Below, piece by piece: positions 1-7,275 of a stretch of 12,606 bases of DNA. The notes beneath the pieces were generated by a model. The model was not told the DNA's origin, ran no database searches, and worked only from the letters and a program-made list of their open reading frames with translations. How positions within the stretch are numbered: position 1 is the first letter of the stretch; each line of letters begins with the position of its first letter. The position numbers and the translations under genes were made by a program. The DNA comes from Phycisphaerae bacterium (GTDB lineage: Bacteria > Planctomycetota > Phycisphaerae > Sedimentisphaerales > Anaerobacaceae): contig JAUVYZ010000023.1 in the NCBI GenBank assembly GCA_030602845.1, forward strand, positions 1-12,606, written 5' to 3'.

Positions 1-1
1 C

Positions 2-40
2 GACCAGGCCATGCGGGACGAATTGGACTTCCTGGACTAA
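2..40 (+). CDS. 3' end of an unidentified CDS
   Basis: Reading from base 2 gives twelve codons, DQAMRDELDFLD, followed by TAA at 38-40; the gene begins outside the window. The acidic, polar ending is compatible with a soluble protein, but twelve residues cannot be assigned to a family. It is called only because the frame is open to the left edge and ends in a clear stop followed by AT-rich, apparently non-coding sequence. No terminator hairpin with a T tract is visible after it. Confidence 0.4.
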   Translation, partial: DQAMRDELDFLD

Positions 41-293
41 ACTGTCATTTTATAAATTGCTAACATTTCAAGTGTAAAACTACAACGGTCAAAATGTTGC
101 TTTTTAATGCACTTTGGCATACACTGTTGGGGCTATGAAAAAGGCGGAGATTTGGTGCGTTGGTCACACGGTTTGCGGTTTTATTCACGGCTGGTGGTCC
201 TGCGGGAACATTCTCACAGAGTAAAAGAAAAGAAAAAAGAAAGGGTGAAAGTGGCTGACCTTTTTAGCAGCCTGCCGGTGGTCCCGCAGTCGA
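41..293. other. gene-free stretch upstream of the beta-helix gene
   Basis: I see no convincing gene here. An 89-codon frame runs 107-376, but its product is low in family-like features and it contains the consensus promoter of the next gene, so it is probably chance. The stretch holds a purine-rich tract around 222-250 and an 8-base inverted pair, CTGCGGGA at 200-207 and TCCCGCAG at 282-289, separated by about 74 bases. No RNA gene or riboswitch could be recognised by eye. Confidence 0.4.
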
Positions 294-321
294 TTGACAA
301 GCGCAGTCTGCCTGATATAAT
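294..321 (+). promoter_or_regulatory. consensus sigma-70 promoter of the beta-helix gene
   Basis: TTGACA at 294-299 and TATAAT at 316-321 are both exact consensus hexamers, with a 16-base spacer. Transcription would start near 328 and leave an untranslated leader of about 45 bases before the ATG at 373. An AGGAG ribosome binding site lies at 361-365. The spacer contains CTGCC and the -10 is followed by TG, which loosely recalls the twin promoters at 11210-11238 and 12397-12425, though the alignment is not exact. Confidence 0.65.
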
Positions 322-372
322 TGGACAGAGAAGGTCAGTTGATTTTGATTCAGCTATATCAGGAGTCTTTCC

Positions 373-2052
373 ATGAATACACCGATGCGCAATATCAATC
401 TGTTACTGCTTATTCTCTTATTTACAACGACCAACATTTCAACATTATATAGTGCTACCGAGGGCACTTTCTGTGCAGTTGGCACGTATGAGTGCATTGG
501 GCTATATTTCAAATCGCCAGACCTCGGAGAGTGCCGTGTCCAGTTCAGGCAAAAGGGAACGTCGACGTGGCGAGACGGTTATCCCCTCGTCCACGATCGG
601 CGCGACAATGAGTATCGTGGAAGTATCGTTGGTTTGAAACCACAAACGACCTATGGCATTAGAGTTACTCTTGATAACAGAAGCTACGAACTATTGTGCA
701 AAACCAGAAATGATTCTTTTCCCATTGGGAAGATAACCTACCTGGAAGACGGTAACCGTACAAAACCATTGAGGATTACCGAATCGGGCACACGAAAAGG
801 TTATCACCTAATCACGCCGGCCAAAGATTCAAAAACAACTTTTGACGTTCGAAATGCAGAAGAGTACACCTGCGTGATCGATGCCGATTATGTGGTTCTT
901 CGTGGAGTTGAATTCAAGAACGCCGCTATTGGCGGGGTCTTAATCAAGTCCAAACGCCATGACAATGTCATCGAAGACTGCCATTTCACATTCTGGGGCA
1001 GGATAGGCGGGCCGAGGACATATGGGAACCAGGGCGGCACAGACAGCGCTATCTACGCTGAGCGCGGCTCGGGCAACCTCACGATTCAGCGTAATTTAAT
1101 AGAGAATCCGCGAGGTGGATCGAACGACTGGGATACGGGTCACCCGGCCGGCCCTCAGGCTATTACCCTTATCAATTCGAGCGGCGGAAACGTCATTCGC
1201 TACAATGAGATTCGGTCAACGGAAGACCACGGCTTTAATGATGCCATCGGCGGAGGGTCCAATTACAGTTTTGAAGGAAGCCCCAATCGCGACTCGGACA
1301 TTTATGGAAACATCATTTCCAATGTGTGGGATGATGCAATCGAAAGCGAAGGGGCAAACATGAACGTTCGGATATGGAACAACTATATCGAAAAAACGTT
1401 CCAACATATTGCCACTGCATGCACATCAAAAGGGCCTCTATATATCTTCCGAAATGTTTTCGGGGAAAGCCGCCGGACTCATCGGGACCCCCTTGGCGGA
1501 AGCATGATAAAAGTAGGCCAGCGAGATAAGTTTGGAGGAGGAAGAAAGTTCGTGTTTCATAACACGGCTATTCAACCCAAAGGCGCATTTCATGTTTTTA
1601 GCGGCCATGTCAATCCAAACACAGTTACGCGAAACAACATTTTTGACTGCCCGGGCCGGCTGACATCTTCACGGCCAGTCGAGACAGATTGCGATTTTGA
1701 TTACGATCTTTTTACAGGTATGGATCGAGGTATTGCCAAAGAAAGACATGGTATTCGAGGTAAGCCTTCATTTATAAAATCGTATTCTTTAGAGTTTTAT
1801 CCTTCTTCAACGACTACTAAGATCAAATGGGGCAAAGTTCCGATCAAACAAGGAGATAAGAACGTAACCTTAACCGATCCGGTAATGACAGTTCCAAATC
1901 CCGTTGTTGATTCGGGAGTGAAACTTGCAAACTTTAATGATGATTACGCTGGAAAAGCGCCTGACTTGGGGGCCTTTGAGTTAGGGCGGCCGCCGATACG
2001 TTTTGGCCGAAGAGCAACAGGTAACCACTGGGCTCCCTGGGAACTTCACTAA
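373..2052 (+). CDS. secreted right-handed parallel beta-helix protein
   Basis: A 559-residue exported protein. Residues 1-27 form a signal peptide (polar start, hydrophobic core about 8-19, likely cleavage after YSA). Residues about 35-112 look like a fibronectin type III-like beta domain, with a GLKPQTTYGIRV strand pattern typical of such folds. From about residue 165 to 430 follow beta-helix rungs: repeated short strands with Asn turns (VIEDCHF, LTIQRNLIENP, VIRYNEIRS, IYGNIISN, VRIWNNYIE), as in the polysaccharide lyase and pectate lyase-like superfamily. Acidic pairs occur at FNDA (288-291) and WDDA (319-322), and could be metal- or substrate-binding, but no catalytic set is recognised. 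The start is supported by AGGAG at 361-365 and the promoter at 294-321. It may bind or cleave an extracellular polysaccharide, which fits the sulfatases further right; this is inference. Confidence 0.88.
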   Translation: MNTPMRNINLLLLILLFTTTNISTLYSATEGTFCAVGTYECIGLYFKSPDLGECRVQFRQKGTSTWRDGYPLVHDRRDNEYRGSIVGLKPQTTYGIRVTLDNRSYELLCKTRNDSFPIGKITYLEDGNRTKPLRITESGTRKGYHLITPAKDSKTTFDVRNAEEYTCVIDADYVVLRGVEFKNAAIGGVLIKSKRHDNVIEDCHFTFWGRIGGPRTYGNQGGTDSAIYAERGSGNLTIQRNLIENPRGGSNDWDTGHPAGPQAITLINSSGGNVIRYNEIRSTEDHGFNDAIGGGSNYSFEGSPNRDSDIYGNIISNVWDDAIESEGANMNVRIWNNYIEKTFQHIATACTSKGPLYIFRNVFGESRRTHRDPLGGSMIKVGQRDKFGGGRKFVFHNTAIQPKGAFHVFSGHVNPNTVTRNNIFDCPGRLTSSRPVETDCDFDYDLFTGMDRGIAKERHGIRGKPSFIKSYSLEFYPSSTTTKIKWGKVPIKQGDKNVTLTDPVMTVPNPVVDSGVKLANFNDDYAGKAPDLGAFELGRPPIRFGRRATGNHWAPWELH

Positions 2053-2057
2053 CACGA

Positions 2058-3425
2058 TTATCGAAAGCCCCCTATATTATCGTTTGCTTTAAGCTCTTCT
2101 AATATGCGTATTGTTTCGGCCACTATTGCTTCACCGGTGCCGCGTTCTACGAAGCTGTGGAAGCCAGTCCATAATTGGTAACCACCCAAATCGTATGCCT
2201 CTTTGTCGGGGATATAGCCGATATAATCGTTGGCCAGCCCGATAATGAAAGTATAGCGGAAAGGAGAACGGCGTTTTATTTCGATTCCAAGCTTTCCAAA
2301 AAATTCACCCGGTACACCAACAAATGCGATATCATCAATGAGTATAACGTGCAGCCAAGTATTGCGAAGCTCGCCTTGATGCTTTACGAGCTCTTGTCGC
2401 ATCTTTGAGAATACTTCGATGATATCCTCAGGATTGCCTCCGAGTCTTTTACGGCAGTAGTAAGATACGGCCTTCGCCTCGGCGTCCTCATCAAACTTCC
2501 TTACCCGGTACTTGAACTGTTTTTTCACCGAAGTGACTGTTGAGATTTTCCTCTTCTCGGCTTTGGAAAACGCCTGCTTGACTGCATTTTTAATCCTGAG
2601 TATCCTCTCGTCCGTGGAAAGGGTGAGAACATGAGTGGAACCAAACGCCCCCGGCGTAAAGATTGCCGTCCCGCCAAGCTCTTCTTCCAGCTCCTGGGCC
2701 GCCAATCCATAGAAAGCGGGAGACCGACCAGAACTGCGAACTCCGATATTGTGTGAAGAATGGTTGAAAAGAAGCGCTTCCAGGGTGCCATCCGCTCGCT
2801 TGAACGCGAGGACCGGCAGTTCGGGGTCAAAAGGACCGGTTGGTCTTAAAACATCAGTTCTGGAGCCGACCCAGTAGATTGTCCCATCCTTGAGCAACTG
2901 ACGGCTGTTTTGACCGACTGTGGATTCCTGGCCCAGCCAAAAATACATTGAAGCTGATGGGGCATTTTTTAGCTTCTGGTTAGCTTTGTGGACAGCCGAT
3001 ACAATAGCTTCTTTCACACGCCCACAAAAGATTTCATCTCGTTTATATCCGTGTACGGTGACGGTTGTTGGGGCGTGATGTGTGTGAGTAGCTGTGATAA
3101 GGGTATTTTCAAAAGGAATGTTTTCTTCGGCCTCGATTTTTCTACAAACATCGTCAAGAATGTCCCGCTGTAGAGCCAAGACATCGCACGAAACGATGCA
3201 AACCCTGGTGTTTGCTTCAATAACTATCGCAGAAGCTCTGAGCTTACCTTCCTGCCCCACAACATGCCCGGGAGAAATGCCTCCGGCGATTTCCATTGAA
3301 TCATCGCCTACAATTTCTGCTGCGGCAGCGGCCACCTTTATGTCTTTCGTGCCTTTTCCGAATATGGGTATGCAGACTGCCGACACTACCAGGAATACGA
3401 CCAATAGTATGCCGCCCGTTCTCAT
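2058..3425 (-). CDS. secreted neutral ceramidase-like hydrolase (N-terminal domain family)
   Basis: A 455-residue protein resembling the neutral/alkaline non-lysosomal ceramidase N-terminal domain (PF04734 type), a zinc amidase fold. Visible marks are THTHHAP (residues 113-119), NHSSHN (221-226), the PGE segment with Glu374, ANDYIGYIP (398-406) and GGYQ (414-417). These correspond to the two His regions, the Glu and the Tyr that hold zinc in characterised ceramidases. Those enzymes are about 650 residues or longer; here the C-terminal domain is absent, as in many environmental homologues whose substrates are unknown. The start chosen is the ATG at 3425, because GGAG lies seven bases before it and it begins a clean signal peptide (MRTGGILLVVFLVVSAVC). 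An in-frame ATG at 3449 lacks a ribosome binding site. It lies 95 bases after ispA on the same strand and is convergent with the beta-helix gene. Ceramide cleavage should not be assumed. Confidence 0.87.
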   Translation of the reverse strand: MRTGGILLVVFLVVSAVCIPIFGKGTKDIKVAAAAAEIVGDDSMEIAGGISPGHVVGQEGKLRASAIVIEANTRVCIVSCDVLALQRDILDDVCRKIEAEENIPFENTLITATHTHHAPTTVTVHGYKRDEIFCGRVKEAIVSAVHKANQKLKNAPSASMYFWLGQESTVGQNSRQLLKDGTIYWVGSRTDVLRPTGPFDPELPVLAFKRADGTLEALLFNHSSHNIGVRSSGRSPAFYGLAAQELEEELGGTAIFTPGAFGSTHVLTLSTDERILRIKNAVKQAFSKAEKRKISTVTSVKKQFKYRVRKFDEDAEAKAVSYYCRKRLGGNPEDIIEVFSKMRQELVKHQGELRNTWLHVILIDDIAFVGVPGEFFGKLGIEIKRRSPFRYTFIIGLANDYIGYIPDKEAYDLGGYQLWTGFHSFVERGTGEAIVAETIRILEELKANDNIGGFR

Positions 3426-3520
3426 TTTTTCTGCTCCATCCATCTTCATATACTTTATGTTTTCAGGGTTTTAGAAAGTGAGGATATATAACCACTTGTA
3501 TTTACTTCGTACGCATATTC

Positions 3521-4408
3521 TTATTTTGTTCTTTCGAGCAGGGCGATGGCGAGCTGGCGGAGGGTGTCGGCTTTTGTGCCGAACGGCTCCAATAGTGCCA
3601 CCGCCTCATCGGCGAGTTTCTTGGCCAACTGCTTTGACTTTTCGATTCCCACTATTGCGGGGTAAGTCAATTTGCCGGCCTTAGCGTCTTTGCCGGCCGT
3701 CTTGCCCAACTGTTCACTCGAAGCACACACATCAAGAATATCGTCAGCTATCTGAAACCCCAGGCCAATCTTTAAGCCATATTCACAGAGGCACTTAAAT
3801 TGATTGTCTTCTGCCGCACCGCAGATGGCTCCGCAGGCGGTGGCGCATTGGAACATCCTGGCCGTTTTGTTCGTGTGGATTGCCTCGACTCTCGATAGCA
3901 GATTCTCGATTCCCGATTTCCCTGCTGTACGAGTATCGAGAAATTGTCCTGCAATCATACCAGCGGGTCCGGCGGCCTCTGCCAATTGGCCAATCAATCT
4001 TACGGCAACAGTCGGTTCGTCAATCTCTTTTGCCAAAATCTCAAACGCAAGTGTCAAAAGGGCATCACCGGCCAGGATAGCCGTTGCCTCATCAAAGGCC
4101 TTATGGCAGGTCGGCCGACCACGTCGGAAGTCATCGTCATCCATTGCCGGCAAATCGTCGTGCACAAGCGAATAGGTATGCACCATCTCGACCGCCGCCG
4201 CCGCAATTTCAGCGTTATGATTTATCTGGCCACTGACAAGCTCACAGCACCAGAGAACCAATGCCGAACGCACTCGCTTGCCCGGCGCTTCAAGGGTGTA
4301 CGTAAGTGCTTCTTTCAAATCGCTGTTTATCTGCTGGGAAGCTAAGAGCCGCTGTAGAGTATGATTAACGAACTGTGCTTTCTCACCTAATTGAGCGTTG
4401 AAGTTCAT
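3521..4408 (-). CDS. ispA: short-chain polyprenyl diphosphate synthase (farnesyl/geranylgeranyl type)
   Basis: A 295-residue cytoplasmic enzyme, close in length to E. coli IspA (299). It condenses isopentenyl diphosphate with allylic diphosphates to give C15 or C20 chains for quinones, lipid carriers and other isoprenoids. Visible motifs are PGKRVR (42-47), which binds the isopentenyl diphosphate phosphates; the first Asp-rich motif in HDDLPAMDDDDFRRGRPTCH (83-102); AILAGDALLTLAFE (110-123); and the second Asp-rich motif DDILD (222-226). The two aromatic-side residues before the first motif (Tyr79, Ser80) match IspA, but chain length (C15 or C20) cannot be settled by reading. The ATG at 4408 has no clear ribosome binding site; the upstream bases belong to a 7-base repeat. 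It is divergent from miaA, which consumes dimethylallyl diphosphate from the same pathway. Confidence 0.95.
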   Translation of the reverse strand: MNFNAQLGEKAQFVNHTLQRLLASQQINSDLKEALTYTLEAPGKRVRSALVLWCCELVSGQINHNAEIAAAAVEMVHTYSLVHDDLPAMDDDDFRRGRPTCHKAFDEATAILAGDALLTLAFEILAKEIDEPTVAVRLIGQLAEAAGPAGMIAGQFLDTRTAGKSGIENLLSRVEAIHTNKTARMFQCATACGAICGAAEDNQFKCLCEYGLKIGLGFQIADDILDVCASSEQLGKTAGKDAKAGKLTYPAIVGIEKSKQLAKKLADEAVALLEPFGTKADTLRQLAIALLERTK

Positions 4409-4443
4409 TGACTACTTACTACTGACTATTTACTATTGATAAT
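4409..4443. repeat. five degenerate 7-base tandem repeats (TKACTAY)
   Basis: Directly after the ispA start codon the + strand reads as five units in register: TGACTAC, TTACTAC, TGACTAT, TTACTAT, TGATAAT. Units 1 and 3, and 2 and 4, are alike, so a 14-base higher-order unit is also possible. The block is AT-rich compared with the flanking genes. Its reverse complement recurs at 4475-4495. Confidence 0.75.
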
Positions 4444-4489
4444 TCGAAAAGACATTTTACTCGATAATAAACAGAAAATAGTAAATAGT
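4425..4489. repeat. 13-base perfect inverted repeat between ispA and miaA
   Basis: ACTATTTACTATT at 4425-4437 is exactly complementary to AATAGTAAATAGT at 4477-4489, with a 39-base loop. The arms are part of the 7-base repeat blocks, so the two gene fronts carry the same motif in opposite orientation, each reading towards its own gene. On the minus strand TTTACT, a 17-base spacer and TATTAT could serve ispA as a promoter; this is weak. Confidence 0.7.
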
Positions 4490-4505
4490 AAATAGAAAAT
4501 TGGAA

Positions 4506-5420
4506 ATGGTTTTAATTCTCGGCGTTACCGGCACAGGTAAAGGGCGATTGGCCTTTGGTCTGGCCGAAAGCTTAGGTGCTGAAATAATCAGCATCGACTC
4601 AATGAAGGTCTATCGGCGGATGGACATCGGCACCGGCAAGCCGCCCGAAGAGACCCGCGTGCAGCTTCAATATCATTTGATTGACGTAGTCGAGCCGAGT
4701 GAATCCTTCAGCGTCGGCACTTTTCTCGACCTGGCTTATGAGGCAATGGAGAAGATAAAGCGCCGCAATAAGCCGGTCATCGCGGTCGGCGGAACCGCTC
4801 TTTACATAAAGGCCCTGCTCTACGGCCTCTTTGAGGGCCCCGGAAGCAACGAGCAGATACGAAAGGAACTGCGAGCACGAGCAGAAGCCGAAGGGCTGGA
4901 ACAACTCTACCGCCAATTAGAGACAATCGACCCGACAGCCGCCGAGCGCATCGGCCCCAATGACTGCAAACGTATAATCCGCGCCCTGGAGGTTTATAAA
5001 CTTACCGGCAAGCCCATATCAAGTCTCCAGAAGCAATTCAATGCCGAAAAACCCAAGAATAGCTGGACTATAATCGGGCTGCGAAGGGAAAAAACCGACG
5101 CCAACAGCCGAATAAACAAACGGACAAAAAAGATGATTGCCGCCGGTCTTGTCGATGAGGTCAAATCCCTGCTGGCTGAAGACAAACCTTTAAGCAGGCA
5201 GGCCCGATGTGCGATAGGCTACGCGGAAATAATCGATTACCTCAACGGGAAAATGAGTTTGGAAGACGCAATTGAACTTATAAAGAAGAATACCCGCCGA
5301 TTGGCCAAGAACCAGAGGACCTGGTTCAGGACCTTCAGGAACGTCAACTGGCTCGATATCGAGCTCGAAGAACCGGCCGAAAGAATCTTTAGCCGCACAA
5401 AAACATTACTGCGTATCTAA
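4506..5420 (+). CDS. miaA: tRNA dimethylallyltransferase MiaA
   Basis: A 304-residue enzyme that transfers the dimethylallyl group to N6 of A37 in tRNAs reading codons that begin with U. Family landmarks, in order: P-loop GVTGTGKG (6-13), DSMKVYRRMDIGTGKP (31-46), GGTALYIKALLYGL (95-108), DPTAAERIGPNDCKRIIRALEVYKLTGKP (142-170, key residues Asp142, Arg156, Arg159), AIGYAEIIDYL near 236, and NTRRLAKNQRTWFR near the end. The residue after the P-loop lysine is Gly rather than the usual Thr or Ser that binds magnesium. The ATG at 4506 is preferred over a TTG at 4500; neither has a good ribosome binding site, GGA being too close to the ATG. The rest of the protein is intact, so the enzyme is probably active. 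Confidence 0.95.
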   Translation: MVLILGVTGTGKGRLAFGLAESLGAEIISIDSMKVYRRMDIGTGKPPEETRVQLQYHLIDVVEPSESFSVGTFLDLAYEAMEKIKRRNKPVIAVGGTALYIKALLYGLFEGPGSNEQIRKELRARAEAEGLEQLYRQLETIDPTAAERIGPNDCKRIIRALEVYKLTGKPISSLQKQFNAEKPKNSWTIIGLRREKTDANSRINKRTKKMIAAGLVDEVKSLLAEDKPLSRQARCAIGYAEIIDYLNGKMSLEDAIELIKKNTRRLAKNQRTWFRTFRNVNWLDIELEEPAERIFSRTKTLLRI

Positions 5421-5478
5421 TAAAGGGTGAAAGGACACGTTGGAATCTAAGGCGTAAACGTAAACTCTCTCAAGCAGG

Positions 5479-6471
5479 TCAGGCGGCTTCGATTTCCGGG
5501 ATGAAGACGTCGAAGTCTGGGCCGAACTGGCGGAAGTACAATAGAGAATAAGACCTCGTGAAAACCGACAACGGCAGCAAAAGAACTGTCATTATATACC
5601 CAAAGCCGATTGAGAACGGTGGAAGTATCATAAGACAGCCGGCAATTCCGCACGTAAAGCATATTAAAAGACAAGCGAAAAGACAGCCTACTGAACCTGC
5701 GATTATCCCAATAGCCAATCCTATGACGATTTGGAACAGAATGTAAAGGGTAAACCTGCCCTTGTTGCTTGTGAGCAGTGTCCAAAATTCGCGCCAGGCA
5801 TCGGTGCAGGTGTAGGCGCGGAGGTACATAATCTGCACGACGAAGTCCATTTTGAATTTCATAAGCAGTGCGAAGGCGATTGCCACGGGTATTAAAATAA
5901 TAATGGAAAGAAGTATCAGACCCACTATTGCAGGTGCGCCTATGTGCGCGTTGGTCCTGGCGGCGATGATAGCGATAAAAACCATCACGCCGATGAATAG
6001 TGCAAAGAAAATGAAAGATATGATTCCTACAACGATTCGGAAGAGGAAGAGACTGTTGGCCTGGCGCCGGAATTTGCGCCAGGGTACTTTGACTTCGGCG
6101 TTGTTTTGGGCGACGCAGTGAAGGAACATAAATCGGCCTCGGCTGCTAAGCCAGGTAATAAGAACACCTATTGCTATTATTAACACAGCGACCGCTATGA
6201 CTGCGGGAATAATCCAGTGTAAGTTGTCGAAGACGAAGTCTTTTGCCTGGTGGAAGGGCTGAGAGTCTCGTTGGTCAAAGCCGCGGCCAAAATTGAAGTT
6301 GGGTCCTCCACCTCCACCTCCACCTCCTTGACCGAGGTATGCCAGCCAGGCACAGAAGCCGATGACGAACCATTTGCCGATATCGAAGGGTTTGAAAAGG
6401 ATTATCTTTACTCTTTCGAGGGCGGGGCTGATGGGGTCGATTACACTTATACGGGGTTCTTGCGGTGTCAT
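5479..6471 (-). CDS. polytopic membrane protein, DUF7544-like
   Basis: A 330-residue protein with about six or seven hydrophobic segments: roughly 33-47, 86-108, 144-171, 179-204, 239-260, 261-285 and 287-304. The start IDPISPALERVKIILFKPFDIGKWFVIG (11-38) and the closing SYSLLYFRQFGPDFDVF (307-323) resemble a membrane family of unknown function annotated as DUF7544 in planctomycetes and other prokaryotes; this recognition is from memory of the pattern. Residues 49-56 are eight glycines in a row, followed by an Asn/Phe/Gly-rich hydrophilic loop before the second helix. The start overlaps the stop of the DUF2752-like gene (ATGA) and is preceded by GGAGG inside that gene, indicating coupled translation. 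It is the last gene of a three-gene operon and convergent with miaA; the 58-base gap shows no clear terminator. Confidence 0.83.
   Translation of the reverse strand: MTPQEPRISVIDPISPALERVKIILFKPFDIGKWFVIGFCAWLAYLGQGGGGGGGGPNFNFGRGFDQRDSQPFHQAKDFVFDNLHWIIPAVIAVAVLIIAIGVLITWLSSRGRFMFLHCVAQNNAEVKVPWRKFRRQANSLFLFRIVVGIISFIFFALFIGVMVFIAIIAARTNAHIGAPAIVGLILLSIIILIPVAIAFALLMKFKMDFVVQIMYLRAYTCTDAWREFWTLLTSNKGRFTLYILFQIVIGLAIGIIAGSVGCLFACLLICFTCGIAGCLMILPPFSIGFGYIMTVLLLPLSVFTRSYSLLYFRQFGPDFDVFIPEIEAA
6305..6328 (-). repeat. 6-base tandem repeat GGAGGT encoding polyglycine
   Basis: On the coding (minus) strand the sequence is about four tandem copies of GGTGGA/GGAGGT, which encode eight glycines of the DUF7544-like protein. 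Each unit is also a perfect anti-Shine-Dalgarno match, so ribosomes may pause here, and the run could slip in length between strains. Confidence 0.7.
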
Positions 6472-6926
6472 AAGATAAGTCCTCCGAGATAGGCGAGCCA
6501 GTTAAGGAAAATCGCTATCAAGACTGTTACGGCAAAAAGCGAATTTATTTTCATTATTTTTCTATTCATTCTTTTGGGGTGAATGATTAAGGCGTAGATT
6601 CTATATGGAAGCTGGAAACAAATCAAGGCAAAAATTGGTGGGCCGAGGAGGTGAAACTTTATGGCCTGTCGGAGATTGCCGTGGGCGAGTGAGCAGACAG
6701 AGCGTGTCAGGCCGCAGAGGGCGCATTTTATGCCGACGGTGTGGTATAAGAAGCAGCGCAGAGGCGATTTGAATCCGAACAGATAGAGTTCGGCCTCGTT
6801 GACCCGGAAGAGCAATGAGGCGGTCAGGATGACGACGCAGAGGATAAGTATTATTATATGATGCACTTTTGATACTCGCTGCTTGTTGCTTGTGATTCGA
6901 TTCACAATTTGCCGGAGATGATTCAC
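6468..6926 (-). CDS. DUF2752-like membrane protein
   Basis: A 152-residue protein with three or so membrane segments (about 23-40, 94-113 and 128-147). The central block CFLYHTVGIKCALCGLTRSVCSLAHGN (58-84; Cys58, Cys68, Cys71, Gly72, Thr74, Arg75) is the hallmark of DUF2752: a Cys pair followed by G-x-T-R and a small-G-x-hydrophilic turn. The function of the family is unknown. The open frame extends upstream to 7055, but that would overlap the preceding gene by 115 bases; the GTG at 6926, 14 bases after the preceding stop, is the most economical start. GTG codons at 6905 and 6866 are alternatives, and no strong ribosome binding site separates them. The stop overlaps the next start by four bases. 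Its genomic partners, a small two-helix protein and a DUF7544-like protein, suggest a shared membrane complex, which is inference. Confidence 0.82.
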   Translation of the reverse strand: MNHLRQIVNRITSNKQRVSKVHHIIILILCVVILTASLLFRVNEAELYLFGFKSPLRCFLYHTVGIKCALCGLTRSVCSLAHGNLRQAIKFHLLGPPIFALICFQLPYRIYALIIHPKRMNRKIMKINSLFAVTVLIAIFLNWLAYLGGLIL

Positions 6927-6940
6927 GTTTGCGGCTTTTC

Positions 6941-7207
6941 TTATTGCTGTTTGAGCTTGCGCAGTTGTTTTTGAATCGGCCAGTCGGCAAAGGCAATGAA
7001 AAATGCCATAATTATGTCCGCTATCGGTACGAGCATTAACAGGCCGAGCGCCCAACTATATCCTGCCCTGGAGGATATCTTGCAGAAGATTAATACCTTT
7101 ATGGCAGCGCATATCAGGCCAATAAAAACTATGAACATGATGAGCAGTACTATGAACACGGGGGCCGTTTCCGGATGGCCATGTCCGAGTTGGAAAGCAG
7201 GTTCCAT
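6941..7207 (-). CDS. small two-helix membrane protein of unknown function
   Basis: An 88-residue protein with a His/Pro-containing outer segment (1-16), a hydrophobic helix at about 17-37, a short basic loop (KISSRAGY, 43-50) and a second helix at about 53-74, ending in a basic tail QKQLRKLKQQ. The pattern K/R-AG-x-x-W-x-L-x-x-L-x-PIx(D/N)II-(x)n-A-x-x-x-WP is shared by many small bacterial membrane proteins of unknown role, and Trp76-Pro77 fit it. The ATG at 7207 is preferred over the TTG at 7222 because GAAAGGGA lies just before it. It is the first gene of the membrane operon, with a probable promoter at 7276-7303. Confidence 0.75.
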   Translation of the reverse strand: MEPAFQLGHGHPETAPVFIVLLIMFIVFIGLICAAIKVLIFCKISSRAGYSWALGLLMLVPIADIIMAFFIAFADWPIQKQLRKLKQQ

Positions 7208-7232
7208 ATTTTTCCCTTTCAATTGGTTTAAA

Positions 7233-7247
7233 CAATTAAGTTAATTG
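7233..7247. promoter_or_regulatory. 15-base palindrome in the leader of the membrane operon
   Basis: CAATTAA-G-TTAATTG is a perfect palindrome with 7-base arms, adjoining a second one, GTTTAAAC (7226-7233). It lies between the predicted transcription start near 7269 and the ATG at 7207, where a repressor could act. AT-rich palindromes are common by chance, so this is only a candidate operator. Confidence 0.35.
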
Positions 7248-7275
7248 GCAGCGTTTCTGCGAATACCAGGTGCAT

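Noticed and set aside
107..376. 89-codon + frame overlapping the beta-helix start by four bases
   Set aside because: It contains a consensus promoter for the next gene, lacks its own ribosome binding site and shows no family-like pattern.
4409..4495. CRISPR array
   Set aside because: Units are seven bases and contiguous, without spacers or cas genes.
6927..7055. Upstream extension of the DUF2752-like gene to an ATG at 7055
   Set aside because: It would overlap the 88-residue gene by 115 bases, and the added residues are not membrane-like or family-like.
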